A DNA stretch of 64,000 bases, taken from the NCBI RefSeq assembly GCF_003202285.1, contig NZ_MASW01000007.1, positions 186,001 to 250,000 on the forward strand, read 5' to 3'. The stretch is from Prauserella muralis (GTDB lineage: Bacteria > Actinomycetota > Actinomycetes > Mycobacteriales > Pseudonocardiaceae). Both the position numbers and the translations under genes were made by a program. A model generated the notes under the pieces. It ran no database searches, was not told where the DNA came from, and was given only the letters and a program-made list of their open reading frames with translations. Positions 39,438-47,981 of this stretch are shown here, piece by piece (the stretch's first letter is position 1; the number at the start of each line of letters is the position of its first letter).

Positions 39438-41057
39438 TCACGGGATTCCCCCGTCCTGCCGTGACCGCAAGCCGGTCAGCGCCGAGCGCTTGAGCTTGCC
39501 CGTTTCCGTCCGCGGTAGTTCGGCGACGAAATCGATCTGCCGGGGCACCGCATACCGTGCGACGCGGGCGCGGACGTGATCCTCGATCTCACGGCGCAGC
39601 GAGTCGTCAGCCGCGACACCCTCGCGGGGAACGACGACCGCGCGCACGACCCGTCTCTGCTGCGCGTCGTCGGCCGCGACGACAGCAGCATCGACCACCT
39701 GGGGCAACGCCACGAGCGCGGTCTCCACCTCGACGGGACTGACATTGAACCCGGAGGTGACGATGATGTCATCGGCTCGGCCGACGAAGCGCCACCGCCC
39801 GCCCTCCTCGATCACCGCGATGTCCTCGGTGACATACAGATCACCCCGCCATCGCTTCGCCCATGCGGCGGGGTCGTTCTCGTAACCGTCCGACAGGGAG
39901 AAGCGAGGGCGGCGCACCGCGATGCGGCCCCGCTCGCCTTGCGGGACCTCTATCCCGTGCTCGTCGGCCAAGACGACGTCGAACCCGGGGATCGGACCCG
40001 CCAAGGTGCCGGCCCGGGTGCCGCTGGGTGGAGTATTCGTGTCGCCGAGCACGATCCCAAGTTCGGAAAGCCCGTAGGCATCCAGAATGGGCGGCCCACC
40101 TGCCTCGGCCCAATCCGACGCGGTCTCGGCCAGCAACGGCTCACCGCCGGATCCGGCAGTGATCAGAGAGGGCGCGGACGGGCCCGAGGCCAGCACCGGC
40201 GCGAGCCTCCGGTAGGCCGACGGCGCGGCTCCCATGGCGCTCACGGCGTGCTCGCGGATCACCCGCATCCAAAGCGTTGGATCGAAGTCACCCTGGTAGA
40301 CCACTCTTGGTACGCCGAGCGCCATGGGCACCATGCCGGTGCTGTAGAGCCCATACGACCAGGCTGGGTCGGCGGTCGTGAACAGCAGCGACCGGTTCGT
40401 CAGTCCCAGCGAGTGCCGGACGAACGGGATCAACGACACCAGACCTCGATGGGGTATCTGGCAGGCCTTCGCGACGCCCGTCGTGCCGCTCGTGAACAGG
40501 AGCGTCGCGAGGTCGCCCGCGGCTGTCTCCGCGATCGGCACCTCGTCCGCGACATGGTCCATACCCGACCAGAACTCGTCCGGGCCGCGACCTCCGACAG
40601 TCAGCACTCGCGGCTCCACCGGCAACTCCGCCAGCGCCTGGTCGAACGGCTCGCGCCAACGACGGTCGACCACCGCCAGCCTCGCCCCGGAGACCCGGAC
40701 TCGCTCGGCGATCGCTGCCGACCCGAATCCACAGTAGAGGGGCACGTACACCAGACCGGTCGCCCAGGCCGCCAGCGCCACGATGACCGACTCGACCTGG
40801 CGCGACAGCAGCGCCGCCACCCGGTCACCCTGGCGCAGACCTGCCTTGGCGAACACGGTGGCGCAGCGGGAGGCGAGTGCGTCGAGCTCCGCGTAGGTCC
40901 AGCGACGGAACGAACCGTCGGCATGACAGAACGTGACTGCGACTCGTCCTGGCTCGGTGCGCCATCGCGTGCAGCATTCGAACGCACAGTTGAAGCCGGC
41001 CGTCGGTTCCTGCGCGAGCTCATCGCGGGCCCGCTCCCAGACCATGTCGCCGCCCAC
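39438..41057 (-). CDS. AMP-forming acyl-CoA synthetase / ligase
   Basis: 539 aa. TLLFTSGTTGVAKACQIPHR (P-loop), DAYGLSELGIVLGD, DLYVTEDIAVIEEGGRWRFV, GRADDIIVTSGFNVSPVEVE (hinge) and ELPRTETGKLKRSAL with the adenylation Lys. It is of the acetyl/medium-chain acyl-CoA synthetase style. GTG 41057 is preferred since AGAAGGGAG lies at the right distance; ATG 41045 is the alternative. It is the first gene of the racemase, crotonase, MFS, MDR, SDR, dehydrogenase operon, activating the substrate acid. Confidence 0.9.
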   Translation of the reverse strand: MGGDMVWERARDELAQEPTAGFNCAFECCTRWRTEPGRVAVTFCHADGSFRRWTYAELDALASRCATVFAKAGLRQGDRVAALLSRQVESVIVALAAWATGLVYVPLYCGFGSAAIAERVRVSGARLAVVDRRWREPFDQALAELPVEPRVLTVGGRGPDEFWSGMDHVADEVPIAETAAGDLATLLFTSGTTGVAKACQIPHRGLVSLIPFVRHSLGLTNRSLLFTTADPAWSYGLYSTGMVPMALGVPRVVYQGDFDPTLWMRVIREHAVSAMGAAPSAYRRLAPVLASGPSAPSLITAGSGGEPLLAETASDWAEAGGPPILDAYGLSELGIVLGDTNTPPSGTRAGTLAGPIPGFDVVLADEHGIEVPQGERGRIAVRRPRFSLSDGYENDPAAWAKRWRGDLYVTEDIAVIEEGGRWRFVGRADDIIVTSGFNVSPVEVETALVALPQVVDAAVVAADDAQQRRVVRAVVVPREGVAADDSLRREIEDHVRARVARYAVPRQIDFVAELPRTETGKLKRSALTGLRSRQDGGIP

Positions 41058-41491
41058 CGCTGCTCCCTTCTGCTCCGCCCGACCGTGCCGGATCGCCCAG
41101 GTGAAGCGACCCGGTCGCGGACGGCGGCCCGCGCCGTTGTTGCCCCACGGTAACCGCTTGGACCGATCGGTACAAGCTTCGCGGATCAACTGTTACGGAG
41201 ACCTGTCATGGCCCATCGCGACCCGTGATCACCACTCGAGATGGACCTGACCGGACAACGAGGGCTTCATGACAGCAATAAGCTCCGGACATCGCACTGA
41301 AGGACGCAGGCGAGATCCTGCGGATGATCGATGGCGCACGCACCGATACCTGGCTTTCGCCGGATCAGACGGCGACCGACGATGTATCGATCAGTCCAGC
41401 GAGTGCCGGTCGGTCGACGGCCGGCGGAACAGTGGTCCGTGCGGGCGCTTCGTCTCTGCCGCGGCCGCGCAGTTCACTGGCCGGGGAGCGT
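41058..41491. other. 434-bp gene-free stretch with one operator candidate
   Basis: No convincing coding sequence on either strand: possible frames are short and have no RBS and no recognisable motif. It should carry the promoter of the ligase operon. The only clear element is the inverted repeat at 41,158-41,175. Confidence 0.6.
41158..41175. promoter_or_regulatory. TetR-type operator candidate upstream of the ligase operon
   Basis: TTGGACCGA (41158-41166) and TCGGTACAA (41167-41175) are complementary at 8 of 9 positions with no spacer; the inner ACCGATCGGT is a perfect decamer. It lies 101 bp before the ligase start. No regulator gene is adjacent, so the partner would be one of the TetR proteins in the window or one elsewhere. 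Confidence 0.45.
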
Positions 41492-42235
41492 TCACCTGGC
41501 TGTCCAGCCTCCGTCGACGAGCAGACTGGACCCGGTGATGTACCGGGCGTGGTCGGACACCAGGAACACGACCGCGGGGACGACGTCCTCGACCTCACCG
41601 ATACGACCGAGGGGTGTCTGGTCGAGCATGGATTGTTCGTAGGACGGCTCGGTGAGCAGGTGGGCGTTCATGGGTGTGCGGATGTTTCCGGGCGCCACCG
41701 CGTTGACGCGGAGCCCCAGCGGGGCCGCGTCGAGGGCCAGCGCCCGGACGGCTCCCTCGACGGCCGTTTTGGTGGTGACGTAGGCGCTCGCGCCCGGGAA
41801 GGCCACGTGCCCGGCGATGGAGCTGAAGAAGCAGACAGCTCCGCCCTGGCGCATCCGTGGCAGCGCTGCCGTGGTCATGGCGAACGGCGCACGCACGTTG
41901 ACCGCCCATTGACGATCAAGTGCATGGGTCTCGTCGTCGCAGCCGACCTCGAAGAGACCGGCGGCGTTGACCAGCACGTCGAGAGCGCCGAGCTCACTGA
42001 TCGCCGCGTCGACGATCGACGTTGCCGACTCGGGGGCGCATACATCGGCGATGCGGACCACGCCTCTTCCCCCTGCCGCCTCCACCGCGTCCCGGGTCTT
42101 CTCCAGGCGCTCACGGTCGCGACCCACCAGCATCACCTCCGCTCCAGCCGAGGCCAGTCCGGCCGCGATGCCCGCGCCGAGCCCCGAGCTGGCGCCGGTG
42201 ACGAGCGCTGCTTTGCCTTCGAGGCTGATTCTCAT
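41492..42235 (-). CDS. SDR family oxidoreductase
   Basis: 247 aa. ALVTGASSGLGAGIAAGLASAGA (cofactor), DVLVNAAGLFEVG, SSIAGHVAFPGASAYVTTKTA (Ser, Tyr, Lys) and VAPGNIRTPM. Closely follows the FabG/alcohol-dehydrogenase pattern. Last gene of the HyuA/HyuB-BKACE operon, 90 bp after the HyuB-like gene. In that setting it may oxidise a secondary alcohol to the ketone that the HyuA/HyuB pair would carboxylate, as 1-phenylethanol dehydrogenase does ahead of acetophenone carboxylase; this is inference. Confidence 0.9.
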   Translation of the reverse strand: MRISLEGKAALVTGASSGLGAGIAAGLASAGAEVMLVGRDRERLEKTRDAVEAAGGRGVVRIADVCAPESATSIVDAAISELGALDVLVNAAGLFEVGCDDETHALDRQWAVNVRAPFAMTTAALPRMRQGGAVCFFSSIAGHVAFPGASAYVTTKTAVEGAVRALALDAAPLGLRVNAVAPGNIRTPMNAHLLTEPSYEQSMLDQTPLGRIGEVEDVVPAVVFLVSDHARYITGSSLLVDGGWTAR

Positions 42236-42325
42236 TCTTCTCTCCCTTTGTCTTGGACCAGCGGAGAAGCCACGTTGACCCGGCTGACACCGGGCACACG
42301 AACTGCCACCGGATTCCGAGTGTGG

Positions 42326-44062
42326 TCACGGGTTCTTCGTGGGCAAGGCGGTGTCGAGCCCGTAGACCGTCCGGGCACGGCCGGACGTGACCAGGCCGTC
42401 CATGACGTCGTGCAGCACCAAGTCGGGCTCGCGGTCGCGCGGGTGGCCGTAGCCGCCACCACCTGTGCTGTGGGAGACGATGGTCTCGCCGACCTGGAGG
42501 GTCACCCGCGCAACCGGTGGGAGCTCGACCAGCTCCCCGTCGGCCCGGCGCAAGAACTGCGCGCTGGTCGCGCCTGCGCCGCCACCACGCACACCCTTGG
42601 CGGCGTGTACCGCGCCGTCACTGCCGTACATCACGTCCATCGCGGCGTGTGTCGGCCCGTACTCGACAAGCGCCGCAGGCGCTCCGCGCCGACGTCCGGC
42701 GCCTTCGGTATCAGGCAGGATGTGCTGTCTTTCGATCCGGATCGGGTGGTGCATCTCGTCGATCTCGACGCTGTCGCGCAACATCATGCCCGCATTGCCC
42801 ACATGTCCGATGGTCAGCCAGCCGTCGGTGACCGGGCCGCCGGCGCCGCCGGTCACCGACGGCAGGAAGATCTGGTTGATGTAGGCCCGGTGGCCATGTC
42901 GTGGGTCGCGCCCGGAAATCACGCCCCACGCAGGCGGCATGGCGGCGCCCGTTTCAGCCATCCCATAGCCGTCGCCTATCGAGGCGAACGCGCCCTGCAC
43001 GGCGTTGGTGAGCCGGTCGGCCAGATTGGTCGTGGAGACCGAACAACTGTAAGGATGCGTCGGTCGGCCGACGATGCAATTGTCGCGCAGTAACACCTCG
43101 AGACGTCTGAAGCTGCCCGCGTTCGGGGGAACGCCGGGCCCGAGCGAGTTGAACACACCGATCATCGCCGCGGTTCTGGCAGTCGACTCGGTCAGGTTGA
43201 GTCCGCTGGGCTGGCAGTCGTCGTTATGGCGAAGGTCGACACGGATTCGCTTCTCAATCGGGTCCACGTCGACCACGACCTTGATCGTGACACCGTCGGG
43301 GATACCGGGGAACGGATCATGACAGGTCTCGTACGTCACCGACTCGGCCGGGAGCCGGCTGATCGCCTCGATCATACAGCGCTCGGAGTAGTCGAACCAT
43401 TCTCGCCGGTACTCGTCGAGGACATCCCACCCGATCTCCTCGCCGAGTTCGAACATCATCCGCTCACCGATCCGCGCTGCTCCCAGCATCGCCAGGTAGT
43501 CGCCCCACCATTGGTCCGGCACACGGATACGCATCCGGCACATCCGGACGATGTCGGCAACGTCCTCGTAGTCGCGTTGGATCTGTACACACGGAAAGAT
43601 GAGCGCGCCCTCGGCGTAGACATCGGTCGCGTCGGCCGAGTATGTGGTGGGGGCCGCATTGCCACAGTCCGCCTGATGCGCCTTCACCATCAGCGTGTAG
43701 CGGTGCTCTCCCCCATCGACGACGGGGACGAGCAGCGTGTGATCCGCCGCGTGAGAGTTGCCGTGGTACGGCGAGTTGTGCAGGAACGCGTCACCTTTCG
43801 CCACCTCGGGATGGAACTCCAGCATCGCCTGTGCCATGAGATCAGGGCCGGACATGACGTGAATCGGCAGGCTTTCGGCCATCGCGAGCAGCTCGCCCCG
43901 CGCGGTGACGATGCAGCACGAGAAGTCGCGAGCGGTGTTCAGGATGCCGGACCGGCCGGTGCGAGCCAGGGTGTTCATCATGGCGCGCGCGACGCTCTGC
44001 AAGCGACTGGTGAGCAGCGCCAGCCGCACACCGTCGACCGATGAGGTGTTCCGAATGGACAT
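42326..44062 (-). CDS. hydantoinase B/oxoprolinase/ketone-carboxylase B-type subunit
   Basis: 578 aa HyuB family. Starts with a helical segment, then GILNTARDFSCCIVTARGELLA, NSPYHGNSHAADHTLLVPVV (the H...H-x-x-D metal region), HQADCGNAAPT, DVDPIEKRIRVDLRHNDD and STGGGGYGHPRDREPDLVL at the end. HyuB works with HyuA in ATP-dependent hydantoinases, 5-oxoprolinases and in acetone/acetophenone carboxylases. ATG 44062 has a perfect GGAGGT RBS within the end of the hyuA-like gene, 7 bp apart. Which reaction it performs cannot be read directly. Confidence 0.9.
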   Translation of the reverse strand: MSIRNTSSVDGVRLALLTSRLQSVARAMMNTLARTGRSGILNTARDFSCCIVTARGELLAMAESLPIHVMSGPDLMAQAMLEFHPEVAKGDAFLHNSPYHGNSHAADHTLLVPVVDGGEHRYTLMVKAHQADCGNAAPTTYSADATDVYAEGALIFPCVQIQRDYEDVADIVRMCRMRIRVPDQWWGDYLAMLGAARIGERMMFELGEEIGWDVLDEYRREWFDYSERCMIEAISRLPAESVTYETCHDPFPGIPDGVTIKVVVDVDPIEKRIRVDLRHNDDCQPSGLNLTESTARTAAMIGVFNSLGPGVPPNAGSFRRLEVLLRDNCIVGRPTHPYSCSVSTTNLADRLTNAVQGAFASIGDGYGMAETGAAMPPAWGVISGRDPRHGHRAYINQIFLPSVTGGAGGPVTDGWLTIGHVGNAGMMLRDSVEIDEMHHPIRIERQHILPDTEGAGRRRGAPAALVEYGPTHAAMDVMYGSDGAVHAAKGVRGGGAGATSAQFLRRADGELVELPPVARVTLQVGETIVSHSTGGGGYGHPRDREPDLVLHDVMDGLVTSGRARTVYGLDTALPTKNP

Positions 44063-44069
44063 CTGGCGA

Positions 44070-46172
44070 CTACCTCCGGGCACGAGTCGGCGAGGGGACG
44101 CTCTTGTCGAGGCGAACGAGCACGCTGCCGGTTGCGGTACGGACCGCGCTCGCCCCCGGGTTGACGACGATGGTCGTCACCGGGGACTCGACGATGAGCG
44201 GCCCGGGGACGGGGTCGGTGGTGGAAAGCAGAGCCAACGGCACGACCGGGACGTCCACGGCGCCCAGTGCACGCAGGTACACCGGCCGGTGCGCCAGAGC
44301 ACGATCGGCGCTCCCGGACGCGTCGGGAAGGAGACCCCGATCGTGCATCCGGCATCGAACCCGGGCTCGCCAGCCCACGATTTCGACCGGCGAGCGTGAA
44401 TCGTCGATGGCGAAGATCTCGCGGTGGACGCGGTGGAAGTCCGACCTGAGCTGCTCCACATCGGCCCTCTCCGCGAAGGTGGCGACCCGCAGGGGAACTT
44501 CGAGTTCCCACACCTGGCTGGGATAGCGGGCCTCGGCGACCAGCTCGACCGTCGTCGAGATGGCGTTCGCCCCAGGCCCGTCCGCGAAGGCCGCACACTC
44601 CCCTTGGAGCTCGGCGAGGACGGCGTTGACGTCGTCGTAGGTGAAATCGTCGGTGGAGGTTCGCAGCGTCCGAGCCCACTCGGCGGACAGGTCCGACATC
44701 AGCGCCCCTGCCGCGCTGAGCACCGCGCCGAGCGCCGGAACCACGACGGTGTCACAGCCGAGACGGCGCGCGATCGCCACCGCATTGAAACCGGCAGCGC
44801 CACCGCCGCCGACGAGCACAGCGTCCTGCGCGGAGATGCCCTGGTTGAGGGTGATCTCCTCGATGGCGCCGACCATATGCTCCGTGGCAAGCTCGAGTAT
44901 CGCCGCCGCCGCCTCTTCGACTGTCAGGCCGAGAGCGCCGGAGATCCGCGTGACTGCCCGACGTGCACCCTCGACGTCGAGCTTCATCCGACCACCGAGG
45001 AAGTAGTCGCCGTCGAGGTAGCCCAGTGCCAGGCACGCATCGGTCACCGTGGGCTCGGTTCCACCGCGGCTGTAGCAGACGGGCCCGGGCTCGGATCCGG
45101 CGCTCTGCGGGCCCACCCGCAACATTCCGCCGGCGTCGACCCACGCGATGCTACCGCCCCCTGCCCCGACACTGCGGATGTCGACTCCGGGGAAACCGGT
45201 CAGCTGTCCCGCGTGCCGCTCACCGATCCAGGCTTCCTGGGTCACCGGAATGCGACCGTCGCGGACGACGCTCACGTCATAGGTGGTGCCGCCGGTGTCG
45301 GCCACGATGGCCACCGCGTTGCCGGCATCCCTGCCGGCGTAATAGCGTCCGGCGACCGGAGCCATCGCCGGACCGGAGTTGATGGTGTGAATGGGCGCCG
45401 CCGCCACGTCGAGCGCATCCTGGACACCTCCAGCGGATGTGTTGATGAGCAGACGGCCACGGAAGCCACGGCTTTCCAGCGAGCCTTGCAGGGCACGCAG
45501 GTAGGCGCCCATCAGCGGCTTGAGCGAGGCATCCAGAACAGTCGAGCAGGCCCGCCGATATTCCCGGACGATCGGGTTGATCTCGTGCGACAACGTTACG
45601 GGCAACCCGGGTGCGAGCTCGGCGAGCAACTCACCGACACGAGCCTCATGAGCCGGGTTGACCACGGACCACAGCAGGCAGACCGCCACCGCCTCGATCT
45701 CCCCTTCCCGCAACCGTTCGACGATGGTCTTCACCGCCTCCTCGTCGAGCGGGCGGACCTCGCTGCCGTCCGCCGCGATACGACCCGGCACCTCGAAGGT
45801 ACGGTCACGAGGCACCCAGGGCCGCGGATACGAGCGGGTGAAATCGAAAGGCGCACCTCGCCCACCCTCACGGAACAACAGGATGTCGGGATGGCCTTCG
45901 GTCGTGAGCAGAGCAGTCCTCGCGGTCTGCCCGGTCACGACCGCGTTGAGACTGCGCGTGGTCCCGTGCACGAATGTGTCGGTTCCGGCAAGGAGTTCCG
46001 ACATCGTCTGGCCGAAGTCGTCCGCGGCCAGCTGGATCGCATTGAAGACGCCCACCAGTGGCTCGTTCGGGGTGGTCGGGCTCTTGTACAGGCGCACACC
46101 ACTGTCCCCCCGTTCCACGATCAAGTCGGTGAACGTGCCGCCCATGTCCGTGGCGATCCGCATCATTTCCAT
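44070..46172 (-). CDS. hydantoinase A/oxoprolinase/ketone-carboxylase A-type subunit
   Basis: 700 aa HyuA family, ASKHA-like ATPase. RIATDMGGTFTDLIVE is the first phosphate loop, HGTTRSLNAVVTG follows, SHEINPIVREYRRACSTVLDA is conserved, VADTGGTTYDVSVVRDG is the second phosphate loop and VLVGGGGAAGFNAVAIARRL the adenosine site. It phosphorylates a substrate (amide, lactam or enol/bicarbonate) for the HyuB partner. ATG 46172 is preferred over the TTG before it; two further ATGs follow within nine bases. It lies between a 3-hydroxybutyrate-dehydrogenase-like SDR and HyuB. Confidence 0.9.
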   Translation of the reverse strand: MEMMRIATDMGGTFTDLIVERGDSGVRLYKSPTTPNEPLVGVFNAIQLAADDFGQTMSELLAGTDTFVHGTTRSLNAVVTGQTARTALLTTEGHPDILLFREGGRGAPFDFTRSYPRPWVPRDRTFEVPGRIAADGSEVRPLDEEAVKTIVERLREGEIEAVAVCLLWSVVNPAHEARVGELLAELAPGLPVTLSHEINPIVREYRRACSTVLDASLKPLMGAYLRALQGSLESRGFRGRLLINTSAGGVQDALDVAAAPIHTINSGPAMAPVAGRYYAGRDAGNAVAIVADTGGTTYDVSVVRDGRIPVTQEAWIGERHAGQLTGFPGVDIRSVGAGGGSIAWVDAGGMLRVGPQSAGSEPGPVCYSRGGTEPTVTDACLALGYLDGDYFLGGRMKLDVEGARRAVTRISGALGLTVEEAAAAILELATEHMVGAIEEITLNQGISAQDAVLVGGGGAAGFNAVAIARRLGCDTVVVPALGAVLSAAGALMSDLSAEWARTLRTSTDDFTYDDVNAVLAELQGECAAFADGPGANAISTTVELVAEARYPSQVWELEVPLRVATFAERADVEQLRSDFHRVHREIFAIDDSRSPVEIVGWRARVRCRMHDRGLLPDASGSADRALAHRPVYLRALGAVDVPVVPLALLSTTDPVPGPLIVESPVTTIVVNPGASAVRTATGSVLVRLDKSVPSPTRARR

Positions 46173-46201
46173 CAATCCTTTTGTCGAGGTGAGAGCTCGC
46201 T

Positions 46202-46948
46202 CTACGCGAGCGCCCCCAGGTCAACGGGGACGCAGCTGCCGGTGATGGCCGCCGCCCGAGGGGACGCCAGGAACGCGATCGTCTCGGCCACCTCGTCCGG
46301 CTCGACAAACCGCTTGACGGCCTGTTCAGCGACAAGGTCGGCGATCACGTCGTCCGCGGACTTGCCGAGCAGCCGACTCCGTTCGGCAACCTGCTTCTCG
46401 ACCATCGCCGTCCGCATCCACGACGGCGCCACCGCGTTGACGGTGATTCCCTTCTCGGCGCCCTCGAGGGCAGCGACCTTCACCAGCCCGAGAAGTCCGT
46501 GCTTGGCCGCAACGTAGGCCGCCTTGTACTTCTCGGCCACGAAGCTGGAAGTCGACGCCGTGGCGACGATCCGCCCTTGACCGGCCGCGGCCAGGTGCTC
46601 CCATGCGGCGGCCATCATCAGGAACGGTCCGGTCAGCATGACGCCGGTCAGCTGCGTCCACTTGCCGGGCGGGAACTCGTTGATGGGCGCCAGGTGCTGC
46701 ACCCCCGCGTTCAGCGCGAGGATGTCCAGGCGGCCATACCGGCTGACGGTCTCCTCGACGACCCTTTCGTTGTCCGTCGCCGAGGAGATGTCGGCGACCA
46801 TGTCAGCGTCGCCGGCGATGTCCACGCCGACGACGGTGGCACCACGGCGGCTCAGCGCCGCGGAGATCGACTCGCCCAGCGCGCCCTGCGAACCCGTGAC
46901 GATGGCGACCTTGCCGGCGAGGTCGTCGGTTCCGCTGCCCATGGTCAT
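46202..46948 (-). CDS. SDR similar to 3-hydroxybutyrate dehydrogenase
   Basis: 248 aa. KVAIVTGSQGALGESISAAL (cofactor), LNAGVQHLAPINEFP, STSSFVAEKYKAAYVAAKHG (catalytic Ser, Tyr, Lys). The lid region MRTAMVEKQVAERSRLLGKS and the end VKRFVEPDEVAETIAFLAS track D-3-hydroxybutyrate dehydrogenase closely. Acetoacetate is the common product of BKACE enzymes, so this SDR may reduce it or oxidise a related 3-hydroxy acid. It overlaps the BKACE gene by 4 bp (ATGA). Confidence 0.88.
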   Translation of the reverse strand: MTMGSGTDDLAGKVAIVTGSQGALGESISAALSRRGATVVGVDIAGDADMVADISSATDNERVVEETVSRYGRLDILALNAGVQHLAPINEFPPGKWTQLTGVMLTGPFLMMAAAWEHLAAAGQGRIVATASTSSFVAEKYKAAYVAAKHGLLGLVKVAALEGAEKGITVNAVAPSWMRTAMVEKQVAERSRLLGKSADDVIADLVAEQAVKRFVEPDEVAETIAFLASPRAAAITGSCVPVDLGALA

Positions 46949-47913
46949 CGGGCCAGGGGTGCCGGGACAGCCTGAGCGGATGCCGCGGACCTGTCCCAGC
47001 GGGTGAGCCGTGCACGCAGCTCCGTCGGCGTCGCGATCGGCCTGCCGAGCAGGTCGGCGAGGCTCAACGCGACCTGCACGAGGTCGCCGTTGCCTTCTGC
47101 CTGCCGGTCCCGCCGCACACGGAGACTGTCCTCAAGCCCGACGCGGCAATCCATGCCGAGTCCGAGCGCGACGGCGGCATGGCGGAACTGCATGGGGTAG
47201 CCAAGGCCCGCGACACCGAGATCAGCAAGGTCAGGGCCGAGGATCTGCAAGGCACGGCCCCGTAAGGCGAACAGGTCCTCCAGGTCGTTGCCCGCACCAC
47301 CAAGGACACCGAGCACAAGCTGGATGCGCACTGGCGCGACCAGGGTTCCCTCGTCGATGAGGAACCGAGCCATGTGCAGGTGGCCAAGGTCGTAGGCCTC
47401 CAACTCGGGCGTCGCGCCGACATCACGCGCGGCTGCGGCAGCGTCGCGGAGCATGGACAGAGTGTTGACGAACGTGCCGTTTCCCGACGATGTCTCGACG
47501 AGCTCCCGTTCCCATTCGGACTCGACCTTGGGCCAGCGCGCCGGCGTTGGGAAGCCTTCGTAGTTCATGGTGCCCAGGTTGAAAGTCGCGATGTCGGGCC
47601 TGGTGGCCTGCATGCCGGCCAAACGCTCGGCAAAGCTCATACCCGGAGCCCCACCGGTGGTCACGTTGACGACCACGTCGGATTCGGCACGGATTCGCTC
47701 GACGATCTCGACGAACAGCTCAGCCGATGCGGAAGGTCGCCCTTCGGCGTCACGGGCGTGCAGGTGCACCGAACTCGCGCCCATCCGCGCCGCGACCAAC
47801 GCCTCCCTGCTGATGCCCTCCGCACCACGCGGGATATAGGGGCTTTGGCTGGGAAGAACATCGCCTCCCGTCACCGCAGCGGTAAGAGCGGACGACCTAT
47901 AGCGATTCTGCAT
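46945..47913 (-). CDS. BKACE (beta-keto acid cleavage enzyme, DUF849 family)
   Basis: 322 aa. Zn-dependent TIM barrel enzymes of this family condense a beta-keto acid with acetyl-CoA to release acetoacetate and a new acyl-CoA. TGGDVLPSQSPYIPRGAEGI, ASSVHLHARDAEGRPS (zinc His pair), VVVNVTTGGAPGMSFAERL, ELEAYDLGHLHMARFLIDEG, QLVLGVLGGAGN and CRVGLEDSLRV are the standard blocks. ATG 47913 has an AAGGG site. The exact substrate group depends on side-chain residues I cannot assign. Its place beside HyuA/HyuB is the key clue to the operon's function. Confidence 0.92.
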   Translation of the reverse strand: MQNRYRSSALTAAVTGGDVLPSQSPYIPRGAEGISREALVAARMGASSVHLHARDAEGRPSASAELFVEIVERIRAESDVVVNVTTGGAPGMSFAERLAGMQATRPDIATFNLGTMNYEGFPTPARWPKVESEWERELVETSSGNGTFVNTLSMLRDAAAAARDVGATPELEAYDLGHLHMARFLIDEGTLVAPVRIQLVLGVLGGAGNDLEDLFALRGRALQILGPDLADLGVAGLGYPMQFRHAAVALGLGMDCRVGLEDSLRVRRDRQAEGNGDLVQVALSLADLLGRPIATPTELRARLTRWDRSAASAQAVPAPLAR

Positions 47914-47981
47914 TGCGGACCCTTCTGTCGTGATGAGTCGTCGACGTCGATAGTCTTCGACGTCCTTCGTGCCCCGGCCGG

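Noticed and set aside
41280-41400. Plus-strand segment reading like a protein (DIALKDAGEILRMIDGA)
   Set aside because: It has no start codon in frame, is preceded by a stop, and I could not match it to a family. It might be a remnant but cannot be supported.
42326-46172. Simple annotation as hydantoinase or 5-oxoprolinase
   Set aside because: The fold is shared with ketone carboxylases and the BKACE neighbour favours a different reaction, so only the broad family was called.
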